The notes under the pieces are model-generated. The model was not told where the DNA came from. It did no database searches and saw only the letters and a program-made list of their open reading frames with translations. Shown in pieces: positions 54,701 through 64,000 of a stretch of 64,000 nt of DNA. A program made the translations under genes and the position numbers. This DNA comes from Pegoplata infirma. Its lineage: Eukaryota > Arthropoda > Insecta > Diptera > Anthomyiidae. The DNA lies in the NCBI GenBank assembly GCA_963921195.1, contig OY992538.1, positions 6,968,330-7,032,329 on the forward strand. Direction: 5' to 3'. Each line of letters opens with the position of its first letter. Position 1 is the first letter of the stretch.

Positions 54701-57656
54701 ACTCACTAGTTAAAAAACTAAAACAAGTAAATGGTATCGACCATATCTCCATCTACGCCGACAACATATTTGCCATAGCATCAGGGTCACATGACGAAAT
54801 AAACTCAACCCTAAATCAATGTGATTCTGTTATTAACAAATGGACTAGTGATTCTGGAGCAGTAATTCCAATTGACAAATGTGAAGCCATTCATGTTTGT
54901 AAGAAGTACAAATGTAATCTGTCGCCCATAACCATAAGAGAAACACCCATCCCAGTAAAAACAAAAATTAGGATTCTTGGAATCACGTTTACAAAAAACT
55001 TTCTTTGGAATGATCACATACAGACTATTATCAATAGACTTAAAAAAACAAACAACCTGTTGAAAATTATCTGTACAAAGCGCAAAGGCCCTCATATGGA
55101 AACCGGTATTTCCATATGTCGGGCACTCACAGAAGGCCTAATTCAACACTGTATAACAATGTATGGCTGGACAACAAAAACCAACATTAGTAAACTTAAT
55201 GCTACTATAAACAGGTGTTTCCGTACAGCCACCGGCTTACTTCAGGCTACTCCCAACGATGCACTAAAAATAGAAGCAAAAATAACTGACTTTGAATTTT
55301 TATTAAAAAAACAATCTATAAAAATGTTAGCGAAAGGGCTAATAGACACCAATCATGCATTACATAAGCTATTATGGGAATTAATGGATCAGGAAACTTC
55401 AAATTACCCATGTGGACTTCAGAACATCATTCAATATGCCAAAGAAATTGATATGCCACTTCCAACTCGAATAAGCTCATCAAAAATTAGCAACACATCA
55501 AATTCCAACTTAATCACTAATACAACTCTAAACTCTACAAAAAAGGATGAAATGAATTCACAAATGATACAACAATTCTTCTTAAGAGAAAAAGAAAAAT
55601 ACAATGCAAGACTAACAATCTTTACCGATGGATCTTTTTCAAATGGGAACACATCGTATGCTGCAATAGAACAGATGACAAATGGAAACCATAGAATACT
55701 TCATCAATCTATACTACCCTTCCAATCAGGAATTTTTTCGGCTGAATTAGCAGCTATAAAATTTGCAGTATGCTATGCTGCCAAAAGCGGACAACAAGCC
55801 CTTATTTGCACCGACAGTCTCAGCGCAGTTAAATCATTAAAACAAGAAAGCAATAACAGAAAGTACATCTTAAACAACATTGAACTTCAAAACAAAGTTA
55901 TCATTCTCTGGATACCCGGACATCTAGGTATTCCAGGTAATGAATACGCTGACGCCGCTGCAAAAAATGCCATTAATTATCCTTTAATAATTGAAGTACC
56001 ACCACTAGTGCCAGTAATGGTTAATTTTCACAAAAAATTACAAAAAGAACAACAACAACAAATATGGAACAGTTCACACAGCTTTCTTAAATCTCATAAT
56101 AACAGCACAACAAGACCACCATACAACAAACATCTTAGCCGTGAAAACTGTATTATTCTAGCACGAATACGTGTTGGAGCTACGAGATTTAGCACACAAC
56201 ATTTCTATGAAAAAACACAGCCAAGAGGATGTGAACTTTGTTCAGAGGACCTCACAATCAACCATATATTTAAAAGCTGCCCAAATACCTCAACAGATGA
56301 ACCATTAGAAGAAATACTAAATTGTAACAGCAAGGAATCAATTAAAAAAATCAAGAATATTCTTAAATCAGCAAATGTACTAAATGAAATTTAAATTAAC
56401 CATATATAGTGTAATGGCCTAGTAGCCCACACTATTTTAAATCTTTTTGTATTTTATGAATTTATGTTTTTGTAGAATACTTTTTAATAAATAAAATAAA
56501 TATAAAAATAATTACTGCTGGACCCCGTCTAAATTTTGCAGAATTCATCACGCTAAATTTAAATTTTTAAAAAATAACACAAAAAACTTAAAACTACTTG
56601 GCAAATGTATTGAAATTCCTAGTAGATATTGTAACATAGCACCTTATTCCACTAGAACAAAATTTCACATGCATTTTTTTGCTACTTCCGCTCATTTGTT
56701 TTTAATGAAATTTTGTACATAGATGCATGTGGTCCATCTACATCGAGCTGCAAAAAGAAATTTCAAAAAAAATATTTTTTTCGCGACTTATTTAGTTTTA
56801 TGCTTCTCCTGAACAATTTGGTTTTTGGATTTTAGCACCTTGTTCCACACCCACATTCAAATGATATCTCCAACAGTAAAATAGCTATCTACAAAATACA
56901 AAAAAGCTTTGTTTTTTCTAAATTTAAGAAAAATTTAACAATTCAATTTTCATCCAATAAGGAATTAATTCACTTGTAAATAGAGAGAACTAGAGAACTA
57001 TCATCATAAATTGATTCAAAAAGAAGACTACGAAAGGATAACTTAAAACTTTTCAAATAAAAATTGTACTTTTTTATGAATTAATTTTGAAAACAACTAA
57101 TTCATTTGAATCTTTAGTTAAATTCAATGGGAATTTTCTTTAAAAGGCAGTTGCTGGTGAAAACGTTGGTGCTTTATTACGTAGCGTTAAAATATCCAAT
57201 GTAGAACGTGGTATGCTGCTATGCGCCCAAGGATCAGAAGATATATCCAATCATTTTGAAGGATCCATGTATTTATTATCACGAGGTGAAGGTGGTCGCA
57301 CCAAACCAATGCTTTCTAAATATATACAACAGTTATTTAGTGTCACTTGGAATGTTCCAGCACGCATTGACATGAGTAGGTTAAACGTAACTACCGGCTT
57401 ACAATTTTATAAATAATTAACATATCATTCTTATTGTTACAATATATTTCTAGTACCCTCTGACAGTATGTTAATGCCGGGAGAACATGCTAATGTACGC
57501 ATTACTCTATTACGTAAAATGGTAATGACTGTCGGCCAAGCTTTTACGATACGTGAAAATGGTGCCACAGTAGCAACAGGTATGATTTTAGAACGTAAAC
57601 CTTCAATTGATTTACCTAAAAGTAAATTATCCAAAGCAATTGTTAATTATGATTAA
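48735..57656 (+). CDS. TUFM: Mitochondrial elongation factor Tu
   Basis: Four exons, 48735-49175, 49239-49775, 57147-57375 and 57454-57656, join in frame to 469 codons. EF-Tu with GTP delivers aminoacyl-tRNA to the mitochondrial ribosome. The N-terminus (about 60 aa, Arg-rich, few acidic residues) fits an import presequence. GTPase motifs: GHVDHGKTT (76-84), RGITIN (116-121), DCPGH (138-142), NKAD (193-196, usually NKVD or NKCD) and GSAL. Domains II and III follow ([24 protein letters not shown]). The donor at 57376 leaves one base that makes DM-IPSDSML across the junction. Flies have two mEF-Tu paralogs; this one is fairly diverged, and I cannot say which it is. Intron 2 is 7.4 kb and contains an entire LINE in the same orientation. 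AATAAA at 57668. Confidence 0.93.
49911..50323. mobile_element. 413-bp TIR element in mEF-Tu intron 2
   Basis: TTTCGCTTAGAGTCGGGGT at the left pairs with ACCCCGACGCTAAGCGAAA at the right (one mismatch). Inner inverted parts include AAATCTAATCTTTCGATATT and TTTAGATTTGAC. Confidence 0.75.
51092..51125 (+). promoter_or_regulatory. Internal LINE promoter: initiator plus downstream promoter element
   Basis: TCAGTC at 51092-51097 matches the insect initiator TCAKTY with the A (51094) as +1. AGTCG at 51121-51125 matches the DPE consensus RGWYV exactly at +28 to +32. The T at 51092 comes from the target duplication. This is the promoter type of Drosophila I, jockey and other non-LTR elements. Confidence 0.8.
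51300..52694 (+). CDS. LINE ORF1, gag-like nucleic-acid-binding protein
   Basis: 464 aa. A central RRM-like region is followed by zinc knuckles from residue 212: [14 protein letters not shown] (CX2CX4HX4C), then two variant knuckles ([13 protein letters not shown] and [16 protein letters not shown]). The C-terminal third is low-complexity Asn/Thr/Lys. It would bind LINE RNA to form the cytoplasmic RNP. The stop overlaps the ORF2 start by 14 nt in the +1 frame, which suggests reinitiation. Confidence 0.9.
   Translation: MNGSHPTNHNRFRALGSNEDISNVNKRFRGDEFNIALPEFKQCDDHIPRYVVVSPRNVIGKEETNKPISSHNVFQIEKGLNYISKDYTDVVELKSGDLLIKTNNLKASEKFIKSMYVDTIPVTITYHKALNYVQGKIFSHKIKTLTEEELTTGLKCQKVVEVKRIMKKVNEETLEPTGAAIVTFDLIRRPEYLKIGWERVKVNEYIPNPMRCKNCQKLGHTKKRCQNSELCKECGEMSKHELCERKYCVNCSVESHTSYDASCPTFLKHKAVIKIKIDKRCSIREAWKTYNSNPEAHKLYTKTNPKPTFANIANESIEKETTQAKTNKQQNNNKEIKNIENNNTTTSTQKTENNNTTTLTQKTEKQITKKETPKPLPTTSNKPEKIPSKPTTSQNTEHQQENKNNEMEIDNEPEFNLITPKRGSHLIDPDSPGADLSPYSRAIYTDIKSQINHTIAEKKKHAKK
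52681..56394 (+). CDS. LINE ORF2: APE endonuclease, reverse transcriptase, RNase H
   Basis: 1237 aa. Endonuclease: [13 protein letters not shown] (about 55), GDLN (153-156), SDH (226-228). [18 protein letters not shown], motif A DLEKAFD (601-607), [10 protein letters not shown], and motif C YADN at 692-695 where YADD is expected. RNase H has the full acidic set FTDGS (D983), AEL (E1022), TDS (D1045) and ADAAAK (D1091). A C-terminal CELC...H...C knuckle starts at 1184. The motif C change (codon AAC at 54763-54765, one transition from GAC) removes a metal-binding Asp, so RT is probably inactive although the frame is intact. The start could also be the ATG at 52726. Confidence 0.93.
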   Translation: MQKNNYLNIFINNKIMNIGLNISIIQWNVQGFLNNKFALELLVHKHQPNIIILQETHIIQKNEKLFHLPNYRVYQHNKEYSYAKSGIAILVKSTLNVISHTTSAGELLHQTLTIRGTEDLHITNIYKESNIKINNELINTIPKFNAGHHLICGDLNTQNTIWGSHFTSQSGHLWEFFANERNLSFINDGSPTLLSTKNTFTAIDVTMASTDLALSLNWQCFSHDMSDHFPIFIQNTNLSNNYKKYVIKFNDKLADWVEFSQETNNLTNLKPISENINKEAATMGKIIRTAANKAMPVSKGPKNINHNKSPTWFNTTIAQLIKEKNSAWKLFRRRGNLADVINYRKTTARVRKECRDAKRKTWESFLNSINPFTDSRILWNKVKKITSSRLNSFPTIYQENEILSHPKQIGEAFAKNWCSIGADNSFHPAIISKKNQLNIDLLENNPNEIMNFNDPVNIFDLQKALEKCKGSTPGWDKITYSMIKNSSITFKNRLCKLFTTILHKGIYPHAWKQAILTPIPKQGKNPNSTEGYRPISLLPVTSKVFDKILSQRIWKYCKNSIANEQHAYLPNRGVFTLCHQVETHVKKNIREKKHSVILSEDLEKAFDKVVNFTVIHELHRWGVPKNILKVIKSFLSHRKIFVRVDGHLSNSFILENGVPQGSPLSVVLYTAYVNSLVKKLKQVNGIDHISIYADNIFAIASGSHDEINSTLNQCDSVINKWTSDSGAVIPIDKCEAIHVCKKYKCNLSPITIRETPIPVKTKIRILGITFTKNFLWNDHIQTIINRLKKTNNLLKIICTKRKGPHMETGISICRALTEGLIQHCITMYGWTTKTNISKLNATINRCFRTATGLLQATPNDALKIEAKITDFEFLLKKQSIKMLAKGLIDTNHALHKLLWELMDQETSNYPCGLQNIIQYAKEIDMPLPTRISSSKISNTSNSNLITNTTLNSTKKDEMNSQMIQQFFLREKEKYNARLTIFTDGSFSNGNTSYAAIEQMTNGNHRILHQSILPFQSGIFSAELAAIKFAVCYAAKSGQQALICTDSLSAVKSLKQESNNRKYILNNIELQNKVIILWIPGHLGIPGNEYADAAAKNAINYPLIIEVPPLVPVMVNFHKKLQKEQQQQIWNSSHSFLKSHNNSTTRPPYNKHLSRENCIILARIRVGATRFSTQHFYEKTQPRGCELCSEDLTINHIFKSCPNTSTDEPLEEILNCNSKESIKKIKNILKSANVLNEI

Positions 57657-57659
57657 GAA

Positions 57660-58029
57660 AAATCTAAAATAAATTATAAACCAAAAACGATTTTTTTTAT
57701 TGAAAAAACACAAAAATTTAAAAAATTTATTTTTTGTTTAAAAATATATTTGAATGAATAGCTTATTACTACAGTGCAACCTATCGGGATTAAACTTAAA
57801 AAAAAAATCTTTCCACAAGACTAAACTAAAATCTGTCCAGCGTTTAAATAACTTGAAAAATATTTCGTTTATTTTACGAAATAGTTTCGTAAAACAAAAA
57901 ATATATTTCGTTTATTTTACGAAAATTTTTGTAAAACACAAAAATTTATTTCGTTAATTTACGAAAATATTTCATAAAATAAAAAAAAAAAAAAATTATT
58001 TTACGAAAGATTTTCGTGGTGCGAAACCA
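57660..58029. other. mEF-Tu 3' flank
   Basis: Contains a run of diverged TTTCGTTTATTTTACGAAA palindromes (57860-58015). No gene. Confidence 0.5.
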
Positions 58030-58783
58030 CCCAGGCAGAAACTGCCAACCGTTCCAAAGAAAAAGTCTCGGCAAAGCACTTAATTTTTTGTGTAGAAGGT
58101 AGTATGAATTCGAAAAAGTGCTTTGCAAGCGCTTTGCCAATGTTTTTCTATTTAAATCCGTTCAAAGTATAAATTTTTTATTAAAATTTATTAATTTTCA
58201 TAACAATTGGAATATTTTTCATTTCCCTGCAGGATAAGTGGCCGGTCCTTGATAGTTCTCATGATATGTCACTTATACACAATGACCTACATTTTACAAA
58301 CTTGACACCTTTTATATATAAACACCTGTTTCTTTCGTGAGGAAGTGTCTTAAACTCCGGATACATCACCCTTAAACTCCGGATACATAACCGTTTCGGT
58401 TCAATACACCGCTTTTTTTCGGGACTTTTCCAAATTTTTTCCTAAAAGCATTTTTAATAAATTTTTTTATTCCAAAACGCAAAGAAAACTGCAAACAATT
58501 TTTTTCCGGGACTTGGAAAATTGTTCAAAGTTTGTTCAAAATTTTTTTATCCTAATAAATGAGTCAATAAATTTTTTATCCTAATTTAATAAATTTCTTT
58601 ATTCAAATAAACACCAAAAAAAGTTGTGTCTTATGGACTTATGTATACAATTGAGATACGTCCTGTTTTTTTGTTCTAAAAGTGCTATAATAGTACCATA
58701 TTTTTTGTTTTTAAAGCGCTTTGAAAGCGCTTTAAAATAGCAACGGCATACCGTTTACCGTGGTTATCATTTTGGACGCTGGG
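58030..58783. mobile_element. Probable relative of the CCCAG TIR element, with inserted sequence
   Basis: Starts CCCAGGCAGAAACTGCC and ends GACGCTGGG; subterminal AAGTGCTTTGCAAGCGCTTT and GCGCTTTGAAAGCGCTTT resemble the 47127-47757 interior. About 58235-58390 (AAGTGGCCGGTCCTTGATAG) is a different dispersed repeat shared with 63343-63480. Confidence 0.5.
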
Positions 58784-59340
58784 CAGTCACTGTAATTACG
58801 TTTGAAAAGCTTCTTATTTTCGAATCGGATTAAAAGGAAAGAAGTCATGAGCTATTATTTATGGAAATATTTCTCATTATTGCAATAAAATAAACTTGGT
58901 ATTTATTTAAATATTTTTTTTTATTTTATATTTATACATCTTTAACATATTTTTTTTTCATAAAAGATCATTTGAATCATTAAATATTGTATATTTATAT
59001 ATAAAATCCATTTATATATTTTGCCTCTTAATTGTATAAAAGTATTGCCATATATTTATTGTTGTGTTACTACATATTTGCGGAAAAATAAAAAGCGCGA
59101 TTAAATAACATTTCTATTCTATTATTTAAATACTCAAATTATTAAAGAAACCAAATAATGGGAATTAAAAGGGCAATGGCATGATTAACGTTAGTATTTC
59201 CATTTGACGATTTGTCTCAGCGGATCGAAAATTTGTATAAATTGTTTAGTTTTTTAATTTAGTTTAAGACGAATCACATAGTATAGAAACTGGATTTTGA
59301 AAGTCACGTTACCTTGAGTGAAAGAAATCTTTACAAATAT
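58784..59340. other. Intergenic AT-rich stretch
   Basis: No supported feature. Confidence 0.4.
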
Positions 59341-60001
59341 TAGGTCTATTCGATTACCCAAATTTCTTACTATTTTTTACTACAACTGGAAAGTCTTGTT
59401 TACTTTTTGTATTGAAAATTTTCAGCTGTAGTGAAATGAGTAAAAAATAGTAGATTACTTGATTTTGTTTTACTACAAATTGTTTTCGTTCAGTTTAAAT
59501 TCTTTACTGCCATCTATTTTTTTATATTTTCACTCCAGTTGTAAACATTCCGTACTAATAGTAAACAAAACTTTGTAGTAAAAATAGTAGTAGTATCAAA
59601 TTTGGGTAATCGAAGACATTATAGGTCCGTTCAATTACCTTACTACAATCTACTATTTTTCCTAATGTATGTTCTATTACCAACATTTTAAAATAGTTTT
59701 ACTCCAACTGGAACGTTTTGTTTTTGTATTGAACAATTTCAGCCGTAGTAAAAAATAGTAGATTGTATTAAGGTAATCTAATTATTACTATTATGCTTGT
59801 TCGTAAATTTCCAGCTGTAATAAAAATAGTAAAAAATAGTAGATTGATGTAAGGTAAACGAACAGACCTATTTTGTTTACTTTAGGTCTGTTTGTTTATC
59901 CAACTGAAAAGTTTTGTTTAGTTTTTGTATTAAAAATTTCCAGCAGTAGTAAAAGTAGTAAAAAATAGTAGATTGTAGGAAAGGTAAACGAACAGACATT
60001 T
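59341..60001. mobile_element. Cluster of three related MITEs
   Basis: Three adjacent copies, about 59341-59622, 59623-59871 and 59884-60001, each begin near TAGGTCTGTTCG-TTACC and end with the complement (GGTAAACGAACAGACCTA or GGTAATCGAAGACATTA). Inner repeats are AAAAATAGTAGATT. Coordinates between copies are approximate. Confidence 0.65.
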
Positions 60002-62037
60002 AGGCCTCTGTTCTGTCTTTCACAACTTTTCAATTCACATGAAAATTTCCGAATCACATAAAATCAAGTTTAGTGTTTTGTTGATCACGTTTTCATTCGA
60101 ATAATTACAATTTAAAAAATTATAAGGAAAAAAGTGCATTCGTTTTACTTTCACCAAATTTTATTTATGTGAAACAAAACGAAAAAGAAATTCGGATGTG
60201 AAATCTAGAACACCAAAAAAATTCGGAAATTTTCATTTTCACATTTTTTATGTGAATTACTTTTTTTTGGAAAAGCGGCCTTAATGTTTTAAAAATTTAC
60301 AGATGTAGTAAAAAATATAATACAATTGCATTAAGGATCTATTTACTACTATGTGTGTGTGTTTGTTTAATAATTAAATTAATTTCAGACCACCATGTGC
60401 ACGGAGGAATATTTATTACCTTTTACACCAAATCATTTGCTTCAGAGTACACCACTTTTAGAGTACAGTGTTTGCGAATCAGAATGTTTAGAATGATGTT
60501 AAACAACGAAATGAAAATTTTTATTGTTTGAAAGTTTAGAATGTAAAAAAATATTCATTTCTAGAATGACAAACATAGGACTCTGTTCTGTCTTTCACAA
60601 CTTTTCAATTCACATGAAAATTTTCGAATCACATGAAATCAAGATTAGTGTATTGTTGATCACGTTTTCATTCGAAGTTGAAATCGAAAAATTAAAATCA
60701 AAAAAAAATTTTAAAAAAATTGTCAAAAAGCTGCTAACTGTATGAATAAGTTAAATTTAACGAAGGGTAAATTTTGAGTAGTCCAGCTTCAGAGTACAGT
60801 ACGAGTATTTAAAATATTTTGAATTCTAAGATTCCTTTATTCTTTTCTTCTGCGGATAGAATTGAATGATTTTTTTATCCAAAATTTTTAGAATGTTTCT
60901 AAACAACTTTTAAATGCATTAGTGCACATGTCTGCTTTAGCCCACATAAAGTATGTTTAATGATAGGAATTTAAATAACAGGAATGTAAATTGTTTCATT
61001 TTTGTTTTTCTGTTTTACTATACATAACAGGCATTATTTACACCATTTCAAACTTTATATCCAAAACATTCGTTTATGATTTAAAATTTCTGAACTGTAA
61101 ATTCTAGTTAATTTTTATTAAAAAATAAAAATCGACCTATAAAATATTTTACTTTGATTAAGTTTATTCTAGGTTGAGGCCATTTTTCCTTTACTAATTA
61201 AATTTTCAAGAAAATTGGGTTTCTAAATTTATTCCCGTTGCTAGTTTTTGCAAGACTTATCATTTCTTCTTCTTTTGACATCAAAATATTTTATTTTTTT
61301 AACAAAAGTACAACAAATAAAATTTTGTACAGTGGTGAAGAAATATATGAGCAAAAAAATGTTTATGGCTTTTATCGAGAGAACGAAGCCGACATAAAAT
61401 TGTCGGCGACATCGGCTAAAGTCGGCTGCTCTTTAGCCGACTTTAGCCGATGATTTTTTTAATCATGGCTCTATTTTCCTTGTTAGAGCCAGATAGGGCC
61501 TTCCACACATGATGCGATATATTAAGTTTTGTTTTTGGCTGGACTTTTGGTGTAGAATACCAAAATTCGTAAATATCTTTGTACCGGCCTGGTATAAAAT
61601 CCCATATTATGATGTCATCCTAAAAACGACACTCTATTATGGCCTATATACACACATTTATTTATTTTAATCATGAAAATAAGCATGAACGATTTTAAAT
61701 ATAGTTATGAAAAAATATAATTTTTCAATATAAAATTGGAAATGGTGTAATTATTATAAGCTTAAAAATGTTTTAAACATTTCTTTTAAATAGTTAATAA
61801 ATACATAGTAATATTAAATAATACATTACAATTTTTTTCTATAGGTTTACATATTATAATATTGTTTGTTTTCACATATTCACATTTAAAACAGGTATAC
61901 AGGTTTAGTTTTTCAATTTTTTTTTTGTTTTGAAAAAAGGCAACAAGGAGTTTTATGTTCCGATTCCTTATCTCTGTCAATGTGAAAAAAACTTTAGAAT
62001 TTTGTTTTTGCTCTTCGTACAAATGTTCTACACAATT
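60002..62037. other. Intergenic region with a duplicated segment and no clear gene
   Basis: 60005-60110 (CTCTGTTCTGTCTTTCACAA, TTTTGTTGATCACGTTTTCA) recurs at 60580-60675. 61385-61455 has a GC-richer palindromic patch (GTCGGCT, TTTAGCCGAC, TTAGCCGATG) akin to 63778-63915. A small ORF at 60395-60496 is noted under findings. Confidence 0.5.
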
Positions 62038-62412
62038 TACAGATGTAATTCGAAAAAGTTTGATTGTAATTTAGGAAGATTCTACTTGTAACTCGAATAC
62101 TGCATTTGTTATTCGAAGATTCCAATTGTAATTCGTAGAGTGTTTTATCGTTTTTTTTTTTTAACGATAACACATTATTAAAGATTCGATTTGTAATTAA
62201 TCTTTGTTGAATTACAGTTGATATTTTTCAAAGTAAATTTGATCTTTTTCGAATTTCAATTGATCTTTTTCGAATTACAATTGATCTTCTAAAATACAAC
62301 TCATCTATTTTAAATTACAATTGATCTTTTGAAATTTCAAATTACAAATGGAATATTTGAATTACAAGTAGAATCTTCGAATTACAAATGGAATTTCGAA
62401 TTAAAATTAATT
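62038..62412. repeat. Third copy of the inverted TTCGAATTACA satellite
   Basis: Opens GATGTAATTCGAAAAAG like 21040 (CAGATGTAATTCGAAAAG), flips orientation near 62170, and ends GAATTACAAATGGAAT then TTCGAATTAAAATTA. Shorter than the PIGG intron copy but the same outer GATTCTA / TAGAATC variants. 62413-62805 has no recognised gene and probably contains the myosin V 3' UTR at its right end. Confidence 0.75.
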
Positions 62413-62805
62413 TTTTTTAATACATCAGTAAACGGTGTAGTCAGTCACTCACTTTAACAGATACGGTGAATCGCACAGTTAATATTTGTTTTGTTATTGT
62501 TTGAGTTTAACTCGATTTTAACAAAAATTAAGTACATTAATTTAAAGTTTATATAAATTGATAACAAATAACAATAAATAAAAAAAATATTTTATATTGG
62601 AAGCACTATTACACTATTAAACAAAAAATAAATAAATACTGTAAATAAAAAAATAAAGGGAGCATAGTAAATTTCGTTGCATATTTTAAATAAATTAATA
62701 CTAAAAAACTAATAGGTGGCTTGTTTTTAGGAATGTTTTTGTTTGGGTGTATTTTTTTTTTTTTTGTAGAATTGTTTTTGTTGTAATTTCAATCAATATT
62801 TTTTT

Positions 62806-63291
62806 TTAGATTTTCTGCAATAGGTCTTCTAGACCCAAATGTTTCGGTATTTCAATTTCCTCCAACTTAATATCACTGTATTTAAAAACAACTTTGAAAG
62901 GAAAAATAAATTTTTGATCCATGGTAAATTCATTATTTTTTGTCTAAAAATAAATAAAAAAATCAACTAAAAAATCATGTAAAAATTAAAATAATTTCGA
63001 TTTTACCATTGGACGTGCGTTAAGCTTTTCGGTGAGTTTCTCCAAGAATGTATTTGTAATTTCGCCTTCATAATCGTCCAATTTGTAGGATTTCATAACC
63101 TAGAAAAAATGTTTGGTTAACAAATTTTTCATTACTAAATATAATTTTACAGTAGGTACCTTTAATACTTGAGCAGTATTTAAATTTGTACATAGATCGC
63201 AAATACTTTGTACATCCTTTTCACTTTTGCGAGATTGCAATAATTGAGATACTTGATTTAGAGGTGCCAATGGTAACAAGACTTCGTTAGA
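62806..63291 (-). CDS. didum: Myosin V heavy chain, last three exons
   Basis: Minus-strand exons 63291-63160, 63099-63007 and 62943-62806, all phase 0 (44 + 31 + 45 codons, then TAA). They code for the end of the DIL (dilute) cargo-binding domain: PLNQVSQLLQSRKSEKDVQ, ICDLCTNLNTAQVLKVMKSY, KFIFPFKVVFKY, EIPKHLGLEDLLQ. This matches the class V myosin C-terminus (usual pattern QAS-LLQ-RK, ICD-CT-L---Q--K-L--Y, IP--LGL). Myosin V carries organelles and vesicles along actin. The motor, IQ and coiled-coil exons must lie to the right, beyond the window. Confidence 0.9.
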
Positions 63292-64000
63292 CTAAAAATA
63301 AATAATACGATGATTAGCAAACTGTTTTAATCCTGCAGGAAAAGTGACCGGTTCCTGATAGGTCACGTGACATGTCAAACGGACCTAAATGACTTGTCAC
63401 AAACTTGACATGTTTCATATAAAAACGCCAGTCACTTCTGCGAAGAAATGTTTCAATACCGAATATATTACTTGTGAACGTTTTTACATTTTTGGACTTA
63501 AGGACTTAACGAAGCCAAAATTGGATACGACCGATACACCATTGAAATCAACATGCCTTAATCGTTTCCACGACAGTCGGATTTTCGAAAAGCCGAAACG
63601 AATCTGAGTCATCTCCGACCAAGGTCTGTCAACCCAGCAACCCCAGCTTATGTCGAGCTGTTACAACAACATGCCTTAATTATATAGAAATGATGGTCAG
63701 ATCTTGAGGCACAAACATTTTTTGTTTTTTGTAATGTAGTGTTGTTAAAAACTTCAATGCGTTTGGTGCCAGGGAACCAAGCCGATCGGCTCAAAATCGG
63801 CGGCGCGCCGCCGCCGACCCATTTTTGACATCTTACGCCGCCGCCGATTTTGTCGGCTCCCATCGGCTTAAACCAAGCCGCCGAATCAATCGACTCCGTC
63901 AAATCAATCGGCGCGGTGACATTTTTTTTTACATTTTAAGGTGCATATTAGGGTGCGTCAAAAATGTCAACTTTCGATTTTATACCGTCACTCCCCCTAG
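63292..64000. repeat. Myosin V intron with dispersed repeats
   Basis: 63335-63480 (CTGCAGGAAAAGTGACCGGT, TCACAAACTTGACATGTTTC) matches 58230-58380. 63778-63915 is an unusually GC-rich palindromic patch of CGGCGGCG / GCCGCCGCCGA and GCCGATCGGCT units. No exon was recognised in this stretch. Confidence 0.55.

Larger units (their letters stand above)
51093..56500 (+). mobile_element. Full-length non-LTR retrotransposon (I-clade-like, with RNase H)
   Basis: About 5.4 kb, flanked by a perfect 13-bp duplication, ATATAAAAATAAT (51080-51092 and 56500-56512; the first A may belong to the A-rich tail). 5' UTR of about 206 bp, ORF1 51300-52694, ORF2 52681-56394, short 3' UTR, and a tail TAATAAATAAAATAAA. 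A gag-like ORF1 with CCHC knuckles plus APE endonuclease, RT and RNase H in ORF2, and the TAA-type tail, match the I group; R1 and Loa relatives also carry RNase H. Sense to mEF-Tu. Both ORFs are uninterrupted, so insertion is recent. Confidence 0.93.
50399..56899. repeat. Older inverted repeat split by the LINE
   Basis: TTTGTAGATAGCT (50401) and GTGTGGAACAAGGTGCTAAA (50520) reappear as complements at 56890 and 56836 (TTTAGCACCTTGTTCCACAC). The LINE at 51093-56500 lies between the arms and inserted later. 56900-57146, before exon 3, has nothing recognised. Confidence 0.65.

Noticed and set aside
54330..54752. 140-codon open frame antisense to LINE ORF2
   Set aside because: Shadow of the RT domain on the opposite strand.

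Overview
The window is nuclear DNA from a higher (calyptrate-type) fly. It is strongly AT-rich, has Drosophila-like short introns as well as repeat-stuffed long ones, and holds dense non-autonomous DNA transposons. Every recognisable host gene is a conserved eukaryotic gene with spliced exons: ORC1, PIGG, mitochondrial EF-Tu, the myosin V tail, a GGACT-like gamma-glutamylcyclotransferase, and a MADF-like/C2H2 zinc-finger locus. I saw no bacterial operons, CRISPR arrays, rRNA or tRNA genes. The species cannot be fixed from sequence alone; blow fly or house fly relatives are likely.

Layout. 1-10.1 kb is gene-free and consists of palindromic elements and a 2.2-kb inverted minisatellite. 10.1-10.7 kb holds two exons of a GGACT-like gene (+). 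12.8-18.2 kb is ORC1 (+, five exons, 924 codons, with a consensus E2F site upstream). 18.4-27.1 kb is PIGG (-, eight exons, about 950 aa), convergent with ORC1 and only about 220 bp from it. 27.4-30.2 kb is again repeats. 30.3-44.9 kb is the most unusual part: three head exons followed by seven tandem homologous terminal exons, each coding a MADF-like domain plus seven C2H2 fingers. 45-48.7 kb is repeats. 48.7-57.7 kb is a mitochondrial EF-Tu gene (+, four exons); its 7.4-kb second intron carries a full-length RNase-H-bearing non-LTR retrotransposon (13-bp target duplication, both ORFs open). 57.7-62.8 kb is repeats. 62.8-63.3 kb holds the last three exons of myosin V (-), whose remainder lies beyond the right edge.

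How the genes relate. The host genes work in unrelated housekeeping processes (replication origin licensing, GPI-anchor assembly, mitochondrial translation, actin-based transport, peptide metabolism) and do not form a pathway. The zinc-finger locus looks like one transcription unit. The head (one C2H2 finger, an acidic stretch, a MADF-like domain) ends in a phase-0 donor. Each of seven cassettes starts with a phase-0 acceptor in a shared intronic context, ends with its own stop and poly(A) signal, and the gaps between cassettes 3 to 7 are too short for a separate head. Fingers 1-4 differ between cassettes while fingers 6-7 are nearly invariant, so alternative terminal-exon choice would give proteins with a common body and different DNA-reading surfaces. 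This is inferred from sequence; no transcripts were seen.

Exon boundaries were chosen by GT/AG (or GC/AG) sites that keep reading frame and family similarity. Repeat boundaries marked with target-site duplications are firm; others are approximate.
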